A DNA stretch of 64,000 bases from Mycobacterium sp. shizuoka-1 (lineage in GTDB: Bacteria; Actinomycetota; Actinomycetes; Mycobacteriales; Mycobacteriaceae), in NCBI RefSeq assembly GCF_002723835.1, contig NZ_BEWG01000087.1:1-64000 (forward strand), read 5' to 3'. A program made the translations under genes and the position numbers. Position 1 is the first letter of the stretch. Each line of letters opens with the position of its first letter. Positions 51,702 through 60,880 of this stretch are shown here, piece by piece. The notes below the pieces were generated by a model. It was not told the DNA's origin and made no database searches. It saw nothing but the letters and a program-made list of their open reading frames with translations.

Positions 51702-52402
51702 GATCGCTCTACCACGTATCGGGTGAACAACAGCCCGGCCGCCCGCCCCAGCGCAGCCAACCACACCAGCGGATACGCCAGGCAGTAGAACACCTGCGGA
51801 GCAGAAAGCGACACCTGGTCGAAGGCGGCCCCGAACAGCAACATCGGGCCCTGAGTGGGGACGAGATAGGCCAGCCCGTTGGTCCACACCCCGGAGAAGT
51901 ACAGCACCGGCGGCACCATCGTCACCGAAAGCGGCACGGTCGCAGCGAGAAACCAATCGCTGACCGATGAGAACGGAAGTGAGGTGATGAACCCGATCAT
52001 CAGCATCAGGAGTGTTCCCAACACCGTCCCGGCGATGAGCGGAATCCATCGGAAGTCGAAGCCGTGGCTGAGGATCGGTACCAGCAGGGCGACCGTGAGC
52101 GAAATCGCTACGAGGGGAGCCAGTTTGGCCGTCAGATATTCGTGAAACCGCAACGGCGTCGCGACGAGCGCACTGAGCGTGCGTTCCTGCTTCTCGAAGA
52201 ACACGGTTCCGGCGACGAAGAAGAATCCGATGACACAGATGTCACCGAGGAGGACATAGGGCTCGACGATCGGACGAAGCTTGGGTGACAGTGGCAGAAG
52301 TACGGCCAGCCAGATCAGTCCCGAGAAGATGGCGGCGTGCAGGAACCGCTGCCGTACCTGCAGTGTCAATTCGAGCCGAAGGGCGTGAGCGAGCCGCGTC
52401 AT
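51698..52402 (-). CDS. ABC exporter permease, first subunit
   Basis: The 234-residue protein has about six membrane helices and the ABC-2 pattern FVAGTVFFEKQERTLSALVATPL after helix 2. It overlaps the ATPase stop by four bases and the second permease by four bases. It should pair with the following permease to form the transport path. Confidence 0.85.
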   Translation of the reverse strand: MTRLAHALRLELTLQVRQRFLHAAIFSGLIWLAVLLPLSPKLRPIVEPYVLLGDICVIGFFFVAGTVFFEKQERTLSALVATPLRFHEYLTAKLAPLVAISLTVALLVPILSHGFDFRWIPLIAGTVLGTLLMLMIGFITSLPFSSVSDWFLAATVPLSVTMVPPVLYFSGVWTNGLAYLVPTQGPMLLFGAAFDQVSLSAPQVFYCLAYPLVWLAALGRAAGLLFTRYVVERS

Positions 52403-53271
52403 GACAGGGATCTACCGGTGATCTCGATGAACACGTCGTCCAGGCTGGCTTCCCGGCTGTGGATGGTCTCGACGTGATGGTCCCGCAGCACGGCGTGGAA
52501 CGCCGGGTCGTCGACGATGCTGTCCATCGGGAATTCGGCGTCGGCCAGGCCCCCGTCCGTGCTGCGGTACTCCACCCGGACCACTCGTTGGCTGCGGGCA
52601 AACTTCAGCTCAGAAGGCTTGTCCAGGGCGACAATTCGGCCATCGACGACGAACGCCACCCGATCGCACAACTCGTCGGCGGTGGACATGTCGTGTGTGG
52701 TCAGGAAGACGGTGCGGCCCGCGGCCCTCAGGTCGCGGATCATGTCTTTGATCGTGCGCGCGTTGACCGGGTCGAGCCCCGAGGTCGGCTCGTCGAGGAA
52801 CAGCAGCTCGGGGTCGTTGAGGAGCGCCCGCGCGAAGGTCAGGCGCATCTGCATTCCCTTGGAGTACTTGCCGACCCGGACGTCCGCGGCGTCGAGCAAC
52901 CCAACCGCGTCCAGCAGTTCCGCCGGGTCGCGAGTGGACCCGCTGTAGAGCGAGGCGAAGAATTGCAGATTCTCCCGACCGGTGAGCCTCTGATAGTGAT
53001 TGGGGAGCTCGAACGAGACGCCGATGCGTTGGTAGTAATCCGACCCCCGCGCCTGGGGGTCCTCCCCCCACACCAAGGCCGTGCCGCCGTGCCCGCGCAG
53101 GAGACCGATCAGGAGCTTCTGGGTGGTGGATTTGCCGGCGCCGCTGGGGCCGAGGAAACCGAAGATCTCGCCGCGGGCGACCGTGAAGTCCATGCCGCGG
53201 ATGGTCGGCTCCGGCGACTTCGGATAGGTGTAGGTAAGCCCACGCACCGTGATGACGGCGGACTCTGGCAT
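52399..53271 (-). CDS. ABC exporter ATP-binding protein
   Basis: The 290-residue ATPase has Walker A GPSGAGKST near residue 42, signature SKGMQMRLTF in place of LSGGQ near residue 138, Walker B LLFLDEPTSGLDP and switch His in TTHDMS. The C-terminal ~70 residues form the DUF4162-like extension found in drug and antibiotic exporters. It drives the two permeases encoded next. Confidence 0.93.
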   Translation of the reverse strand: MPESAVITVRGLTYTYPKSPEPTIRGMDFTVARGEIFGFLGPSGAGKSTTQKLLIGLLRGHGGTALVWGEDPQARGSDYYQRIGVSFELPNHYQRLTGRENLQFFASLYSGSTRDPAELLDAVGLLDAADVRVGKYSKGMQMRLTFARALLNDPELLFLDEPTSGLDPVNARTIKDMIRDLRAAGRTVFLTTHDMSTADELCDRVAFVVDGRIVALDKPSELKFARSQRVVRVEYRSTDGGLADAEFPMDSIVDDPAFHAVLRDHHVETIHSREASLDDVFIEITGRSLS

Positions 53272-53409
53272 CGCTGGCGGCCCTCTCCTGGGTGCGCGGC
53301 GCGCCGAATGGCCGCCGCCGCGCGAACTGCGGACAACAATTCCGACCAGACTTCCCGGAGCCGATTCAGGACCTTACTCCATCAGCGCCGCGATGAAAGA
53401 CCGACTTTG

Positions 53410-54450
53410 TCAGGGCGCGACGAGTACCCGGATCGGATTGCCGTCGGCGTGCTCCAGGATGCGGATGCCGTCGTGGATGTCTTCGAGCGGAATGACCCGG
53501 CTGATCGATCGGGACAGGTCCAGCCGGCCGCGGGAGACCAGCTGAGCCAGGGTCTCGATGTCGGTGTTGTGGTAGCCGAGGTGGCCCAGCACCTGGCGCT
53601 GCGTCAGCCCGAACATCGACGTCGGTCCGACGGTCGGCGCCTCGGCGCTCATGCCCACCCCGATCAGCCGGCCGCCGACCGTCAGCGAGTTCAGCGCCTG
53701 CTCGAAGGTGACCTTGAGTCCGACCGCGTCGAAGGCGACATCGAGACCACGCCCGCCGGTGGCCTCGGCGAGCTTGTCGGCGAAGCCGGGGTCGCGAGAG
53801 TCGAGCGCGTAGTCGGCGCCGAGTTCCAGTGCCCGGTCGCGGACTGCCGGATTGATGTCCACGGCGATCACCGGGACCGCGCCCACCAGCCGGGCCAGTT
53901 GCACGATGTGGGTGCCGACGCCGCCCACGCCCCACACCCCGACCGATTCGCCGACGGCGACCTTGCCGGTGTGCACGACGGCGCCGAACGGCGTCGACAC
54001 CGCGTCGGCCAGGATCGCGGCCTGTTCGAGCGGCACGTTGTCGGGCACCCGGGTCAGCCCGGCGGCCTGGGCGACGGTGTACTCGGCCCAGGCGCCGTCG
54101 TAGGCGAAGGCCATCAGCTGAATGCGCAGGCAGTTCGCCATGTCGGCGCGGCGGCAGTTGGCGCACTGGCCACACGGGCGACCGGCGGCCACGACCACCC
54201 GGTCACCTTCGGACCAGCCGGTGACGCCGGGTCCGAGCTTGGCGATGGTTCCCGACGCTTCGTGGCCCTGGGTGACCACCGGGCGCTGAGCGGGGAAGGT
54301 GCCGTTGATCAGGCTGAGGTCGGAATGGCAGATGCCGCAGAACGCCACCTTGACCAGGACCTCGCCCTCGCCCGGCTCTGGGATCGGAATATCCTCCAGG
54401 GCAATGGTTTTGGTGTCCGCGTAGAAGCGCTCGGCGCGCATGGTGGCCAT
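53410..54450 (-). CDS. Zinc-dependent alcohol dehydrogenase
   Basis: The ATG at 54450 follows AGGAGGACCC; 346 residues. Catalytic zinc ligands are visible as CGICHSD and GHEASG, structural zinc as CGQCANCRRADMANC, and the cofactor site as VWGVGGVGTHIVQLA. It oxidises a primary or secondary alcohol with NAD. Divergent from the PPOX gene. Confidence 0.92.
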   Translation of the reverse strand: MATMRAERFYADTKTIALEDIPIPEPGEGEVLVKVAFCGICHSDLSLINGTFPAQRPVVTQGHEASGTIAKLGPGVTGWSEGDRVVVAAGRPCGQCANCRRADMANCLRIQLMAFAYDGAWAEYTVAQAAGLTRVPDNVPLEQAAILADAVSTPFGAVVHTGKVAVGESVGVWGVGGVGTHIVQLARLVGAVPVIAVDINPAVRDRALELGADYALDSRDPGFADKLAEATGGRGLDVAFDAVGLKVTFEQALNSLTVGGRLIGVGMSAEAPTVGPTSMFGLTQRQVLGHLGYHNTDIETLAQLVSRGRLDLSRSISRVIPLEDIHDGIRILEHADGNPIRVLVAP

Positions 54451-54503
54451 GGGTCCTCCTGAGGTCAGTGACAAACGTACGCCGGGCCGGCGCCGCCGGT
54501 GGC

Positions 54504-54509
54504 TACAGT
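54504..54509 (+). promoter_or_regulatory. -10 box of a probable leaderless transcript
   Basis: TACAGT lies six bases before the ATG at 54516, the geometry of mycobacterial leaderless promoters, and no ribosome binding site is present. Confidence 0.5.
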
Positions 54510-54515
54510 GGCGAT

Positions 54516-54971
54516 ATGTCGCCCAGGATCGCCACAGCCGACGCCGTGGAGCTCGCCGAGCTGCTGGATTTCGTACGACCGCGGCACCGCATGGTGCTCA
54601 CCACATTCCGTGCCGACGGCAGCCTGCAGAGCTCGCCGGTGACCGGCGGGGTCGACGAACTGGGCCGGTTGGTGATCGCGAGCTACCCGCGCCGGGCCAA
54701 GTCGGTGAACATCCGGCGTACCGGGCGAGCCAGTGTCGTGGTGTTGTCCGACGAGTTCGACGGCCCTTATGTGCAGATCGACGGGCCCGCAGAGGTGATC
54801 GACCTGCCCGATGCCGTCGGGCCACTGGTCGATTACTACCGGGCGGTGGCCGGCGAGCATCCGGACTGGGCGCAATACCGCGAGGCGATGGTCACGCAGG
54901 GTAAGTGCCTGATCCGGCTGACGCCGCACACCTGGGGTCCGGTGGCCACCGGCGGTTTCCCACCGTCGTGA
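54516..54971 (+). CDS. PPOX-class F420-dependent oxidoreductase family protein
   Basis: The 151-residue split-barrel protein has HRMVLTTFRADGSLQSSPV and NIRRTGRASVVVLSDEF, typical of F420- or FMN-binding members of mycobacteria. No ribosome binding site is visible, and a -10 box ends six bases before the ATG, so the transcript is probably leaderless. It is translationally coupled to the following gene (GTGA). Confidence 0.87.
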   Translation: MSPRIATADAVELAELLDFVRPRHRMVLTTFRADGSLQSSPVTGGVDELGRLVIASYPRRAKSVNIRRTGRASVVVLSDEFDGPYVQIDGPAEVIDLPDAVGPLVDYYRAVAGEHPDWAQYREAMVTQGKCLIRLTPHTWGPVATGGFPPS

Positions 54972-55477
54972 GCTGGCCGCGCCAGCACGACGGGGTCAGC
55001 TGCGGCCCCAGTGTCGCGGTGCTGGCCGGGGCGCTACTGGACGCCGACTACGGTGCTGCGCTGCGATCCGAGCGCGCCCAAACGTGGTTCGACGCCGAGC
55101 AGGTCCGAGTGCACCGCGCGGTCAACGTGGTGTGGCCGCACGCGTTGGGAACCACACCCGCCGGCGTGGCCCGCGCAATGACCGCGCACAGCACCTCTCG
55201 AGGGGTGCGCTATCGCTGGCGACCGGCGCGCTGCGGTGACCCGCTGGCCGAGGTGTGTGACGCCGTGGCCGCCGGCTGGCCGGTGGCGATGCTGATCGGT
55301 GCGGTGCTACCCCGGCACTGGGTGCTGCTGACCGAGATCGCCGGCACCGTACTGCGCTGTTACGAACCGTCCGCCGGTGAGGTGCTGGATGTTCCGATCG
55401 CCGACATCCGCCGTGCCCGGCTGTCCGGGCTGGGCTTTCCCCGGCCGTTCGCCTTCGTGGTTCCGCGAAGTGTTTGA
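54968..55477 (+). CDS. Possible papain-like (C39-type) protein
   Basis: The GTG at 54968 overlaps the PPOX stop; 169 residues. The stretch HDGVSCGPSVAVLAGAL places a Cys before Gly-Pro-Ser at the head of a helix, and PRHWVLLTEIAG places a His at a strand start, as in papain-fold C39-like peptidases. A Tyr-Glu-Pro motif follows. A protease or amidase activity is an inference; the family is not recognised. Confidence 0.6.
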   Translation: MSWPRQHDGVSCGPSVAVLAGALLDADYGAALRSERAQTWFDAEQVRVHRAVNVVWPHALGTTPAGVARAMTAHSTSRGVRYRWRPARCGDPLAEVCDAVAAGWPVAMLIGAVLPRHWVLLTEIAGTVLRCYEPSAGEVLDVPIADIRRARLSGLGFPRPFAFVVPRSV

Positions 55478-55545
55478 GGCCCAGATGGTTTGAGGACAGG
55501 CCGAACGGGCATGCGGGCGTTGACCCCCAAGTCGAGGAGGACCTC

Positions 55546-56724
55546 ATGCGCGCAGTCACCTGGCACGGCCGGCGTCACGTCGCGGTCGACACCGTGGCAG
55601 ACCCCGAACTCAAGGAACCGACCGACGCCATCATCCGCGTCACCAGCACCAACATCTGCGGGTCGGATCTGCACCTCTACGAAGTGCTGGGCGCGTTCAT
55701 GTCTCCGGGTGACATCCTCGGCCACGAAGCGATGGGAGTGGTGGAGGAGGTCGGCGACCAAGTGGATCAGCTCACGGTCGGCGAGCGTGTGGTCATCCCG
55801 TTCAACATCTCCTGCGGGCACTGCTACATGTGCGGTCATGGCCTGCAAAGCCAATGTGAGACAACGCAGAATCGGGACCAGGGCACCGGCGCCGCGTTGT
55901 TCGGCTACTCCAAGCTCTACGGTGAGGTGGCCGGCGGGCAGGCCGAGTACCTGCGGGTGCCGCAGGCTAACTACACCCATATCAAGGTGCCACACGACGG
56001 GCCTGACGATCGGTATGTCTACCTGTCCGACGTCTTGCCGACCGCCTGGCAGGGCCTGGAGTACGCCGAGGTTCCCGACGGCGGCACGCTGGTGGTGCTG
56101 GGGTTGGGCCCGATCGGGTCGATGGCGGCTCGGATCGCCGCGCACCGCAACCGGCACCGGGTGATCGGCGTCGATCTGGTGCACGACCGGCTGGAGCGGG
56201 CGCGGCCGTACTGCGATGACGTGATCGATTTCCGCAATCCGGACTTGGTGGAGCGGGTGCTGGAACAGACCGACGGTCGGGGCGCCGACGCGGTGCTCGA
56301 TGCGGTCGGGATGGAAGCCCACGGGTCGCCGGTCGCCGAGTTCGCACAGACCGCGGCGGGGTATCTGCCGTCACCGGTGGGCCGCGCGGTGATGCGGAAC
56401 GCCGGGATGGACCGGTTGGCCGCGCTGCACACCGCGGTCACGTTGGTGCGCCGCGGGGGGACGATCTCGCTGTCGGGTGTGTACGGCGGCGCTGCCGACC
56501 CGATCAACATGATGGTGTTGTTCGACAAGCAGATTCAGCTCCGGATGGGCCAGGCCAACGTGAAGCGCTGGATTCCCGACATCCTGCCGCTGCTCACCGA
56601 CGGTGACCCGCTCGGGGTGGATACGTTCGCCACGCACCGATTGCCACTGACCGCGGCGCCACAGGCTTACGAGGATTTTCAGAAGAAGACCGACGGCATG
56701 GTCAAAGTCGTTCTCAAACCGTAG
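55546..56724 (+). CDS. Zinc-dependent alcohol dehydrogenase (formaldehyde dehydrogenase-like)
   Basis: The ATG at 55546 follows GAGGAGGACCTC; 392 residues. Zinc-site motifs are NICGSDLHLYE, GHEAMG and the structural CGHCYMCGHGLQSQC. The nucleotide site is VVLGLGPIGSMAARIA. The length and NICGSD motif place it with the glutathione-independent formaldehyde dehydrogenase-like group. The end overlaps the convergent TetR by 11 bases. Confidence 0.9.
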   Translation: MRAVTWHGRRHVAVDTVADPELKEPTDAIIRVTSTNICGSDLHLYEVLGAFMSPGDILGHEAMGVVEEVGDQVDQLTVGERVVIPFNISCGHCYMCGHGLQSQCETTQNRDQGTGAALFGYSKLYGEVAGGQAEYLRVPQANYTHIKVPHDGPDDRYVYLSDVLPTAWQGLEYAEVPDGGTLVVLGLGPIGSMAARIAAHRNRHRVIGVDLVHDRLERARPYCDDVIDFRNPDLVERVLEQTDGRGADAVLDAVGMEAHGSPVAEFAQTAAGYLPSPVGRAVMRNAGMDRLAALHTAVTLVRRGGTISLSGVYGGAADPINMMVLFDKQIQLRMGQANVKRWIPDILPLLTDGDPLGVDTFATHRLPLTAAPQAYEDFQKKTDGMVKVVLKP

Positions 56725-57334
56725 CTTCCGCGGCGGGGCCGAGCAGCGCCAGCGACACTGCCAGCATGGGCTCGATCATGTCGGCGACCGGCTTGCCGTC
56801 CTCGACGGTCTGGGCCGTCAGCTCGCGAAGGCCGCCGACCAGGATCACCGCCACCGCGTGCGAAATCGGCGCGAGGCCGGCCGCCCGGAAGCCCTCGTTG
56901 CTGCTGAGTTCGACGATCATGGTCGCAAACCGGCCGAACCCTCGGCGCAACGTGGGGCGGGCGTATTCGCCCAGTGCCGGCAGTTCGCGGATCCAGCTCA
57001 GGGTGATCGCCGGACGCTCCTCGATGGTGTGCACGTAGGCGACGACGGCCTGATGAACCTGCTCCCGCCAGGGTGCCCGCGGGTCGACCGCGGCCTGGAT
57101 GGTGGCGACGATTTCGTCGTTGTTGGCGGTCAGCAGCTCGGCGAAGCAGTCCTCCTTGGTGGCGAACTCGCTGTAGAAGGTCCGCTTTGAGGTGCGGGCG
57201 TGCCGGACGATGTCGGCGACGGTGCTGTCGCGGTAGCCGCGCTCGTCGATCGAGGCCGCCAGTCCGTCGAGCAGCCGCTGCCGGAAGTCGTCGGTGCGCG
57301 TGGCGGCGGCCTGCAGAACAGCCGTGGTGGCCAT
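56714..57334 (-). CDS. TetR-family regulator divergent from the P450 (Rv0135c-like)
   Basis: The ATG at 57334 follows AAGGAGCCGG; 206 residues. The helix-turn-helix (FRQRLLDGLAASIDERGYRD ... TSKRTFYSEFATKEDCF) is clear. It is divergent from the P450, as Rv0135c is from cyp138. The 116-base gap contains repeated GGTACC-like blocks (57379-57424, GGTACCGTACC and relatives) that may be its operator. Confidence 0.9.
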   Translation of the reverse strand: MATTAVLQAAATRTDDFRQRLLDGLAASIDERGYRDSTVADIVRHARTSKRTFYSEFATKEDCFAELLTANNDEIVATIQAAVDPRAPWREQVHQAVVAYVHTIEERPAITLSWIRELPALGEYARPTLRRGFGRFATMIVELSSNEGFRAAGLAPISHAVAVILVGGLRELTAQTVEDGKPVADMIEPMLAVSLALLGPAAEATV

Positions 57335-57378
57335 CCGGCTCCTTCCCTCGCCGACGGGGCCCTTGTCAGGCCCTGGTA

Positions 57379-57424
57379 CCGAAGGGTACCGTACCTCACA
57401 ACTGCGTGGTACAACGCGGTACCA
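57379..57424. promoter_or_regulatory. Candidate operator between TetR and P450
   Basis: The region has GGTACC/GTACC words (57379, 57386-57394, 57409, 57418) in direct and inverted arrangement, positioned to cover both divergent promoters. The assignment to the TetR protein is inference. Confidence 0.4.
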
Positions 57425-57450
57425 CGCCAGCGTTGGAGAGGGCCTCACTG

Positions 57451-58779
57451 ATGAGCGAAGCGCCAGCCGTCGACCTGCCGATCGCCACCGATCCGAAGTT
57501 GCCGCCCACTCCCGGGGTGCCGAGTGCGCTGTTGCGGGCGGCGTTCATGGTGGCTCGGCGTCCGACCACGGACTGGCTGACCCGACGCTATGGACGAAGC
57601 GTCACGCTGCGGGTGCCGGTGTTCGGGAACACCGTCGTGGTCTCGGATCCAGCGCTGACCAAGCAGATCTTCACCACCAGTCCGGACGTGCTGTACAACA
57701 TCCAGCCCAACCTGAGCCGGCTGCTCGGTCCGGGGTCGGTGTTCGCCCTCGACGGCGTCGAACATCGGGTTCGCCGCAAGCTGCTGACGCCGCCGTTTCA
57801 CGGCAAGAGCATCAAGGCCTACGAGCAGATCGTCGTGGAGGAGACGCTCCGCGAGATCGAAACCTGGCCGCAGGGAACCGAGTTCGCCACGCTCGAACCG
57901 ATGATGCACATCACCCTCAACATCATCCTGCGCGCGATCTTCGGTGCCGACGGTGCCGAATTGGAACGGCTGCGTGACCTCATACCGCGGTGGGTCACCC
58001 TGGGGTCGCGGCTGGCGGTGCTACCCGCTCCGAAACGTCAATTGCCCTGGACTCCTTGGGGAAAGCTGGCCGAGTACCGCCGCGAGTACGAGGGCCTGGT
58101 CGACACCCTGGTCGATCGGGCGCGGCGCGACCCCGCCTTCGAGGATCGCACCGACGTGTTGTCGCTGTTCCTGCGTAGCAGCTACGACGACGGCTCGAAG
58201 ATGACCCGCCGCGAGATCGGCGACGAACTGCTGACCCTGCTGGCCGCCGGGCACGAGACCACCGCCTCCACCCTGGCGTGGGCGTTTGAGCGGATCTCTC
58301 GGCATCCCGAGGTGCTGCGCCGGCTGGCCGCCGAGGCGCAGACCGACGACAACACCTACCGGCAGGCCACCATCTTCGAGGTCCAGCGCAACCGCACAGT
58401 GATCGACTTCTCCGGCAGGCACGTCATGGCGCCGATCTACGAACTCGGCGAATGGCGGGTGCCCCAGGGCTATTCGGTGATGGTCAGCCTGTGCCAGCTG
58501 CACGAGAACCCGGAGATCTTCCCCGATCCGGAACGGTTCGACCCGCAGCGTTTCCTCGACGCGAGGCCCAACACGTTCGCCTGGGTGCCTTTCGGTGGCG
58601 GCACCCGGCGCTGCATCGGCGCCGCCTTCGCCAACATGGAAATGGATCTGGTCCTGCGAACAGTGTTGCGCCACTTCACCATCGCCACCACCGACGCTCC
58701 CGGCGAGAAGTGGCATTCCCGAGGTGTGGCCTTCACCCCGAAGAGGGGTGGCCGCGTGGTGGTCTACCGGCGGAACTGA
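57451..58779 (+). CDS. cyp138: Cytochrome P450 (CYP138-like)
   Basis: The 442-residue P450 has the oxygen-binding I-helix motif AGHETTAS, the ExxR motif EVQRNR and the heme loop FGGGTRRCIGAAFA with its Cys ligand. The gene order TetR, P450, MsrA, SnoaL, epimerase matches Rv0135c-Rv0139, which supports CYP138. Substrate unknown. GGAGAGG precedes the ATG. Confidence 0.88.
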   Translation: MSEAPAVDLPIATDPKLPPTPGVPSALLRAAFMVARRPTTDWLTRRYGRSVTLRVPVFGNTVVVSDPALTKQIFTTSPDVLYNIQPNLSRLLGPGSVFALDGVEHRVRRKLLTPPFHGKSIKAYEQIVVEETLREIETWPQGTEFATLEPMMHITLNIILRAIFGADGAELERLRDLIPRWVTLGSRLAVLPAPKRQLPWTPWGKLAEYRREYEGLVDTLVDRARRDPAFEDRTDVLSLFLRSSYDDGSKMTRREIGDELLTLLAAGHETTASTLAWAFERISRHPEVLRRLAAEAQTDDNTYRQATIFEVQRNRTVIDFSGRHVMAPIYELGEWRVPQGYSVMVSLCQLHENPEIFPDPERFDPQRFLDARPNTFAWVPFGGGTRRCIGAAFANMEMDLVLRTVLRHFTIATTDAPGEKWHSRGVAFTPKRGGRVVVYRRN

Positions 58780-58846
58780 GGGCTTCCTCGGCCAGCGTGC
58801 GTGAACTGCACGCTGCTGCCGGCGTGGCGCGTACCGCCGCGCACGT

Positions 58847-59656
58847 TCAGGCGATCATCGGATCGATCGCCGAGCGGGGCACCAGCACGTGCAGCGCGCC
58901 GGCTGATGCGGGCAACACGACGCCTTGGTCGAAGAAGAAGATCACCCCGTCGTTGACGACCGCGAAATTCTGGTAGTTGGCCGGGTTGTACAGCGCGCCC
59001 GGCACGAAGGGCAACGGCGGCGGGGGCGGCGGTGTGGTGGTGGTCGTCGTCGTGGCGGTTGTGGTGGCCGGCTGTCCCGGTTGCGGGGTCGGCGCGGCAG
59101 GCGGCGGTGGTGGTGGTGCGAGCTGCTGCTGCAGTTCGGCGGCCACGATGGGCGCGACGGTCTTCAGCGGATCGTCCACCCGCCACAGCGGCGTGTTCTG
59201 CTTGTCGTCGGGTGCGGCGGTGTAGGTGATCGCCTTGCGGTAGCTCTGGTCCCAGTTGAACGCCTTGTACGTCGTCTGCGGACTCGCTGCGCCGACGTTC
59301 TGGGTCACCGTGAACACCACGGCCTGGGTGCCACGCGGCGGGATCGACGAGCTGTACTCCGCCGGCGTGATGCTCAACGAGGACGGCGTGCTCTGCGGCG
59401 TGCCGGACTTGGCGGTGTTGAGGAACGCGTCACGCGTCTGGGCGATGTAGTCGGCGACCGACTTCTGGTCGGGGTAATCCAGCGGGATGCTGATGTCGAC
59501 GCGGTAGGCGGGGTCCGACAGCGCGATCACACATGTGCTGCCCGTGTTGGCGCCCTTGAGGTCGGCGCAGTAGTCCTTCGGCGCCGCCGCCGCCAGCCCA
59601 GGCGACAAGGACATCGCGGTAACCGCGGCAACCACGGCCGCTCCGAAAGAACGCAT
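58847..59656 (-). CDS. Secreted MPT64/RsiV-like protein with Pro/Thr linker
   Basis: The ATG follows GGAGG; 269 residues. A signal peptide (ends near AAAAP, residue ~26) precedes an MPT64/DUF3298-like domain with DYCADLKG, two Cys and YRVDISIPLDYPDQ. Residues ~165-205 are a Pro/Thr low-complexity linker (TTTATTTTTTTPPPPPPLP). The final ~60 residues (NPANYQNFAVVNDGVIFFFDQG) match the C-terminal strand-rich module of MPT64. MPT64-type proteins are secreted antigens; enzymatic role is debated. Confidence 0.85.
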   Translation of the reverse strand: MRSFGAAVVAAVTAMSLSPGLAAAAPKDYCADLKGANTGSTCVIALSDPAYRVDISIPLDYPDQKSVADYIAQTRDAFLNTAKSGTPQSTPSSLSITPAEYSSSIPPRGTQAVVFTVTQNVGAASPQTTYKAFNWDQSYRKAITYTAAPDDKQNTPLWRVDDPLKTVAPIVAAELQQQLAPPPPPPAAPTPQPGQPATTTATTTTTTTPPPPPPLPFVPGALYNPANYQNFAVVNDGVIFFFDQGVVLPASAGALHVLVPRSAIDPMIA

Positions 59657-59799
59657 GAATTGCAACCTCCAAGCACACCCGGCGCGCGGGCGACCAACGA
59701 TCATCGTGCGCCACGCCAGCACTGCGCCCCGACGGCATCGGCGGCTCCCACCCTAGTCGAGGTGGCGGCGGCCCGGCGACGGCCGGGCCGCCCCTGCCC

Positions 59800-60309
59800 C
59801 TAGACCTGCGCGCGCTTGGGCAGCTTCCAGCCGGGCCGGGGGAAGTGGCAGGTATAGCCGTTCGGGTAGTGCAGCAGGTAGTCCTGATGCTCGGGCTCGG
59901 CCTCCCAGAAATCGGATGCCGGGGTCACCTCGGTGACCACCTTGCCCGGCCACAATCCGGACGCGTCCACGTCGGCGATGGTGTCCAGCGCGACCTGCTT
60001 CTGCTCGTCGTCGAGGTAGAAGATCGCCGAGCGATAGCTGGTGCCGACATCGTTGCCCTGCCGGTTCTTCGTGCTCGGATCGTGGATCTGGAAGAAGAAC
60101 TCCAACAGCGCGCGGAAATCGGTCTGCGCCGGGTCGTACTCGATCTCGATCGCCTCGGCGTGACCCGGGTGGTTGCGGTAGGTGGGGTGGTCGTTCTGGC
60201 CGCCGGTGTAACCGACCCGGGTGGACACCACGCCGGGCTGCTTGCGGATCAGATCCTGCATGCCCCAGAAGCAACCGCCCGCCAGGATCGCTGTCTTGGT
60301 GTCGCTCAC
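59800..60309 (-). CDS. msrA: Peptide methionine sulfoxide reductase MsrA
   Basis: The 169-residue enzyme has the catalytic Cys in GGCFWGMQD and the YRNHPGHAEAIEIEYDP motif. It reduces methionine-S-sulfoxide. The GTG overlaps the MsrB stop (GTGA), so both stereospecific reductases are co-translated. Homologous position to Rv0137c. Confidence 0.96.
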   Translation of the reverse strand: MSDTKTAILAGGCFWGMQDLIRKQPGVVSTRVGYTGGQNDHPTYRNHPGHAEAIEIEYDPAQTDFRALLEFFFQIHDPSTKNRQGNDVGTSYRSAIFYLDDEQKQVALDTIADVDASGLWPGKVVTEVTPASDFWEAEPEHQDYLLHYPNGYTCHFPRPGWKLPKRAQV

Positions 60310-60785
60310 GCCTGTACCTCCTTGAAGAGCTTTGTGTACTCGCCGTACCCCTGCGCCTCGAGATCGTCGAGGTGGATGAACTTCAGCGAAGCCGAGTTGA
60401 TGCAGTAGCGCAACCCTCCCTCGGTGCGAGGTCCGTCTGTGAAAACGTGCCCGAGGTGGCTGTCGCCGTTGGCCGACCGCACCTCCGTGCGAACCATCAG
60501 GTGACTGAAGTCCCGTTTGGTCACGACGTTCGTGGTGTCGATCGGCTTGGTGAAACTGGGCCAGCCGGAGCCGCTGTCGAACTTGTCGACCGAGGCGAAC
60601 AACGGCTCGCCCGAGACGACGTCGACGTAGATGCCCGGCTCATGGTTGTCCCAATACTCACCGGTGAAGGGACGTTCGGTTCCGTTCTCCTGGGTCACCC
60701 GGTACTGCTCGGGGGAGAGCGCGGACACGGCGGTCGGATTCTTGTGATAGTCGTGCGCCATGCCCGTATCAACCTCAACGGTCAT
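60306..60785 (-). CDS. msrB: Peptide methionine sulfoxide reductase MsrB
   Basis: The 159-residue enzyme has GSGWPSF, SHLGHVF and catalytic Cys in RYCINSASL. The paired CxxC zinc motifs are absent, so it is the zinc-free form. It reduces methionine-R-sulfoxide and is coupled to MsrA. Confidence 0.95.
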   Translation of the reverse strand: MTVEVDTGMAHDYHKNPTAVSALSPEQYRVTQENGTERPFTGEYWDNHEPGIYVDVVSGEPLFASVDKFDSGSGWPSFTKPIDTTNVVTKRDFSHLMVRTEVRSANGDSHLGHVFTDGPRTEGGLRYCINSASLKFIHLDDLEAQGYGEYTKLFKEVQA

Positions 60786-60868
60786 TCAGTTAGTTCCCGC
60801 GTCACAGATCCGTCAGAAACGTCTCTGCCTGCGCTCAAATCCTCGACAAAGCCGGGTAGAACGTGTTC

Positions 60869-60874
60869 TAGTTT
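60869..60874 (+). promoter_or_regulatory. -10 box of a probable leaderless transcript
   Basis: TAGTTT ends about six bases before the GTG of the SnoaL-like gene and no ribosome binding site is seen, matching leaderless mycobacterial promoters. Confidence 0.45.
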
Positions 60875-60880
60875 GATGCT

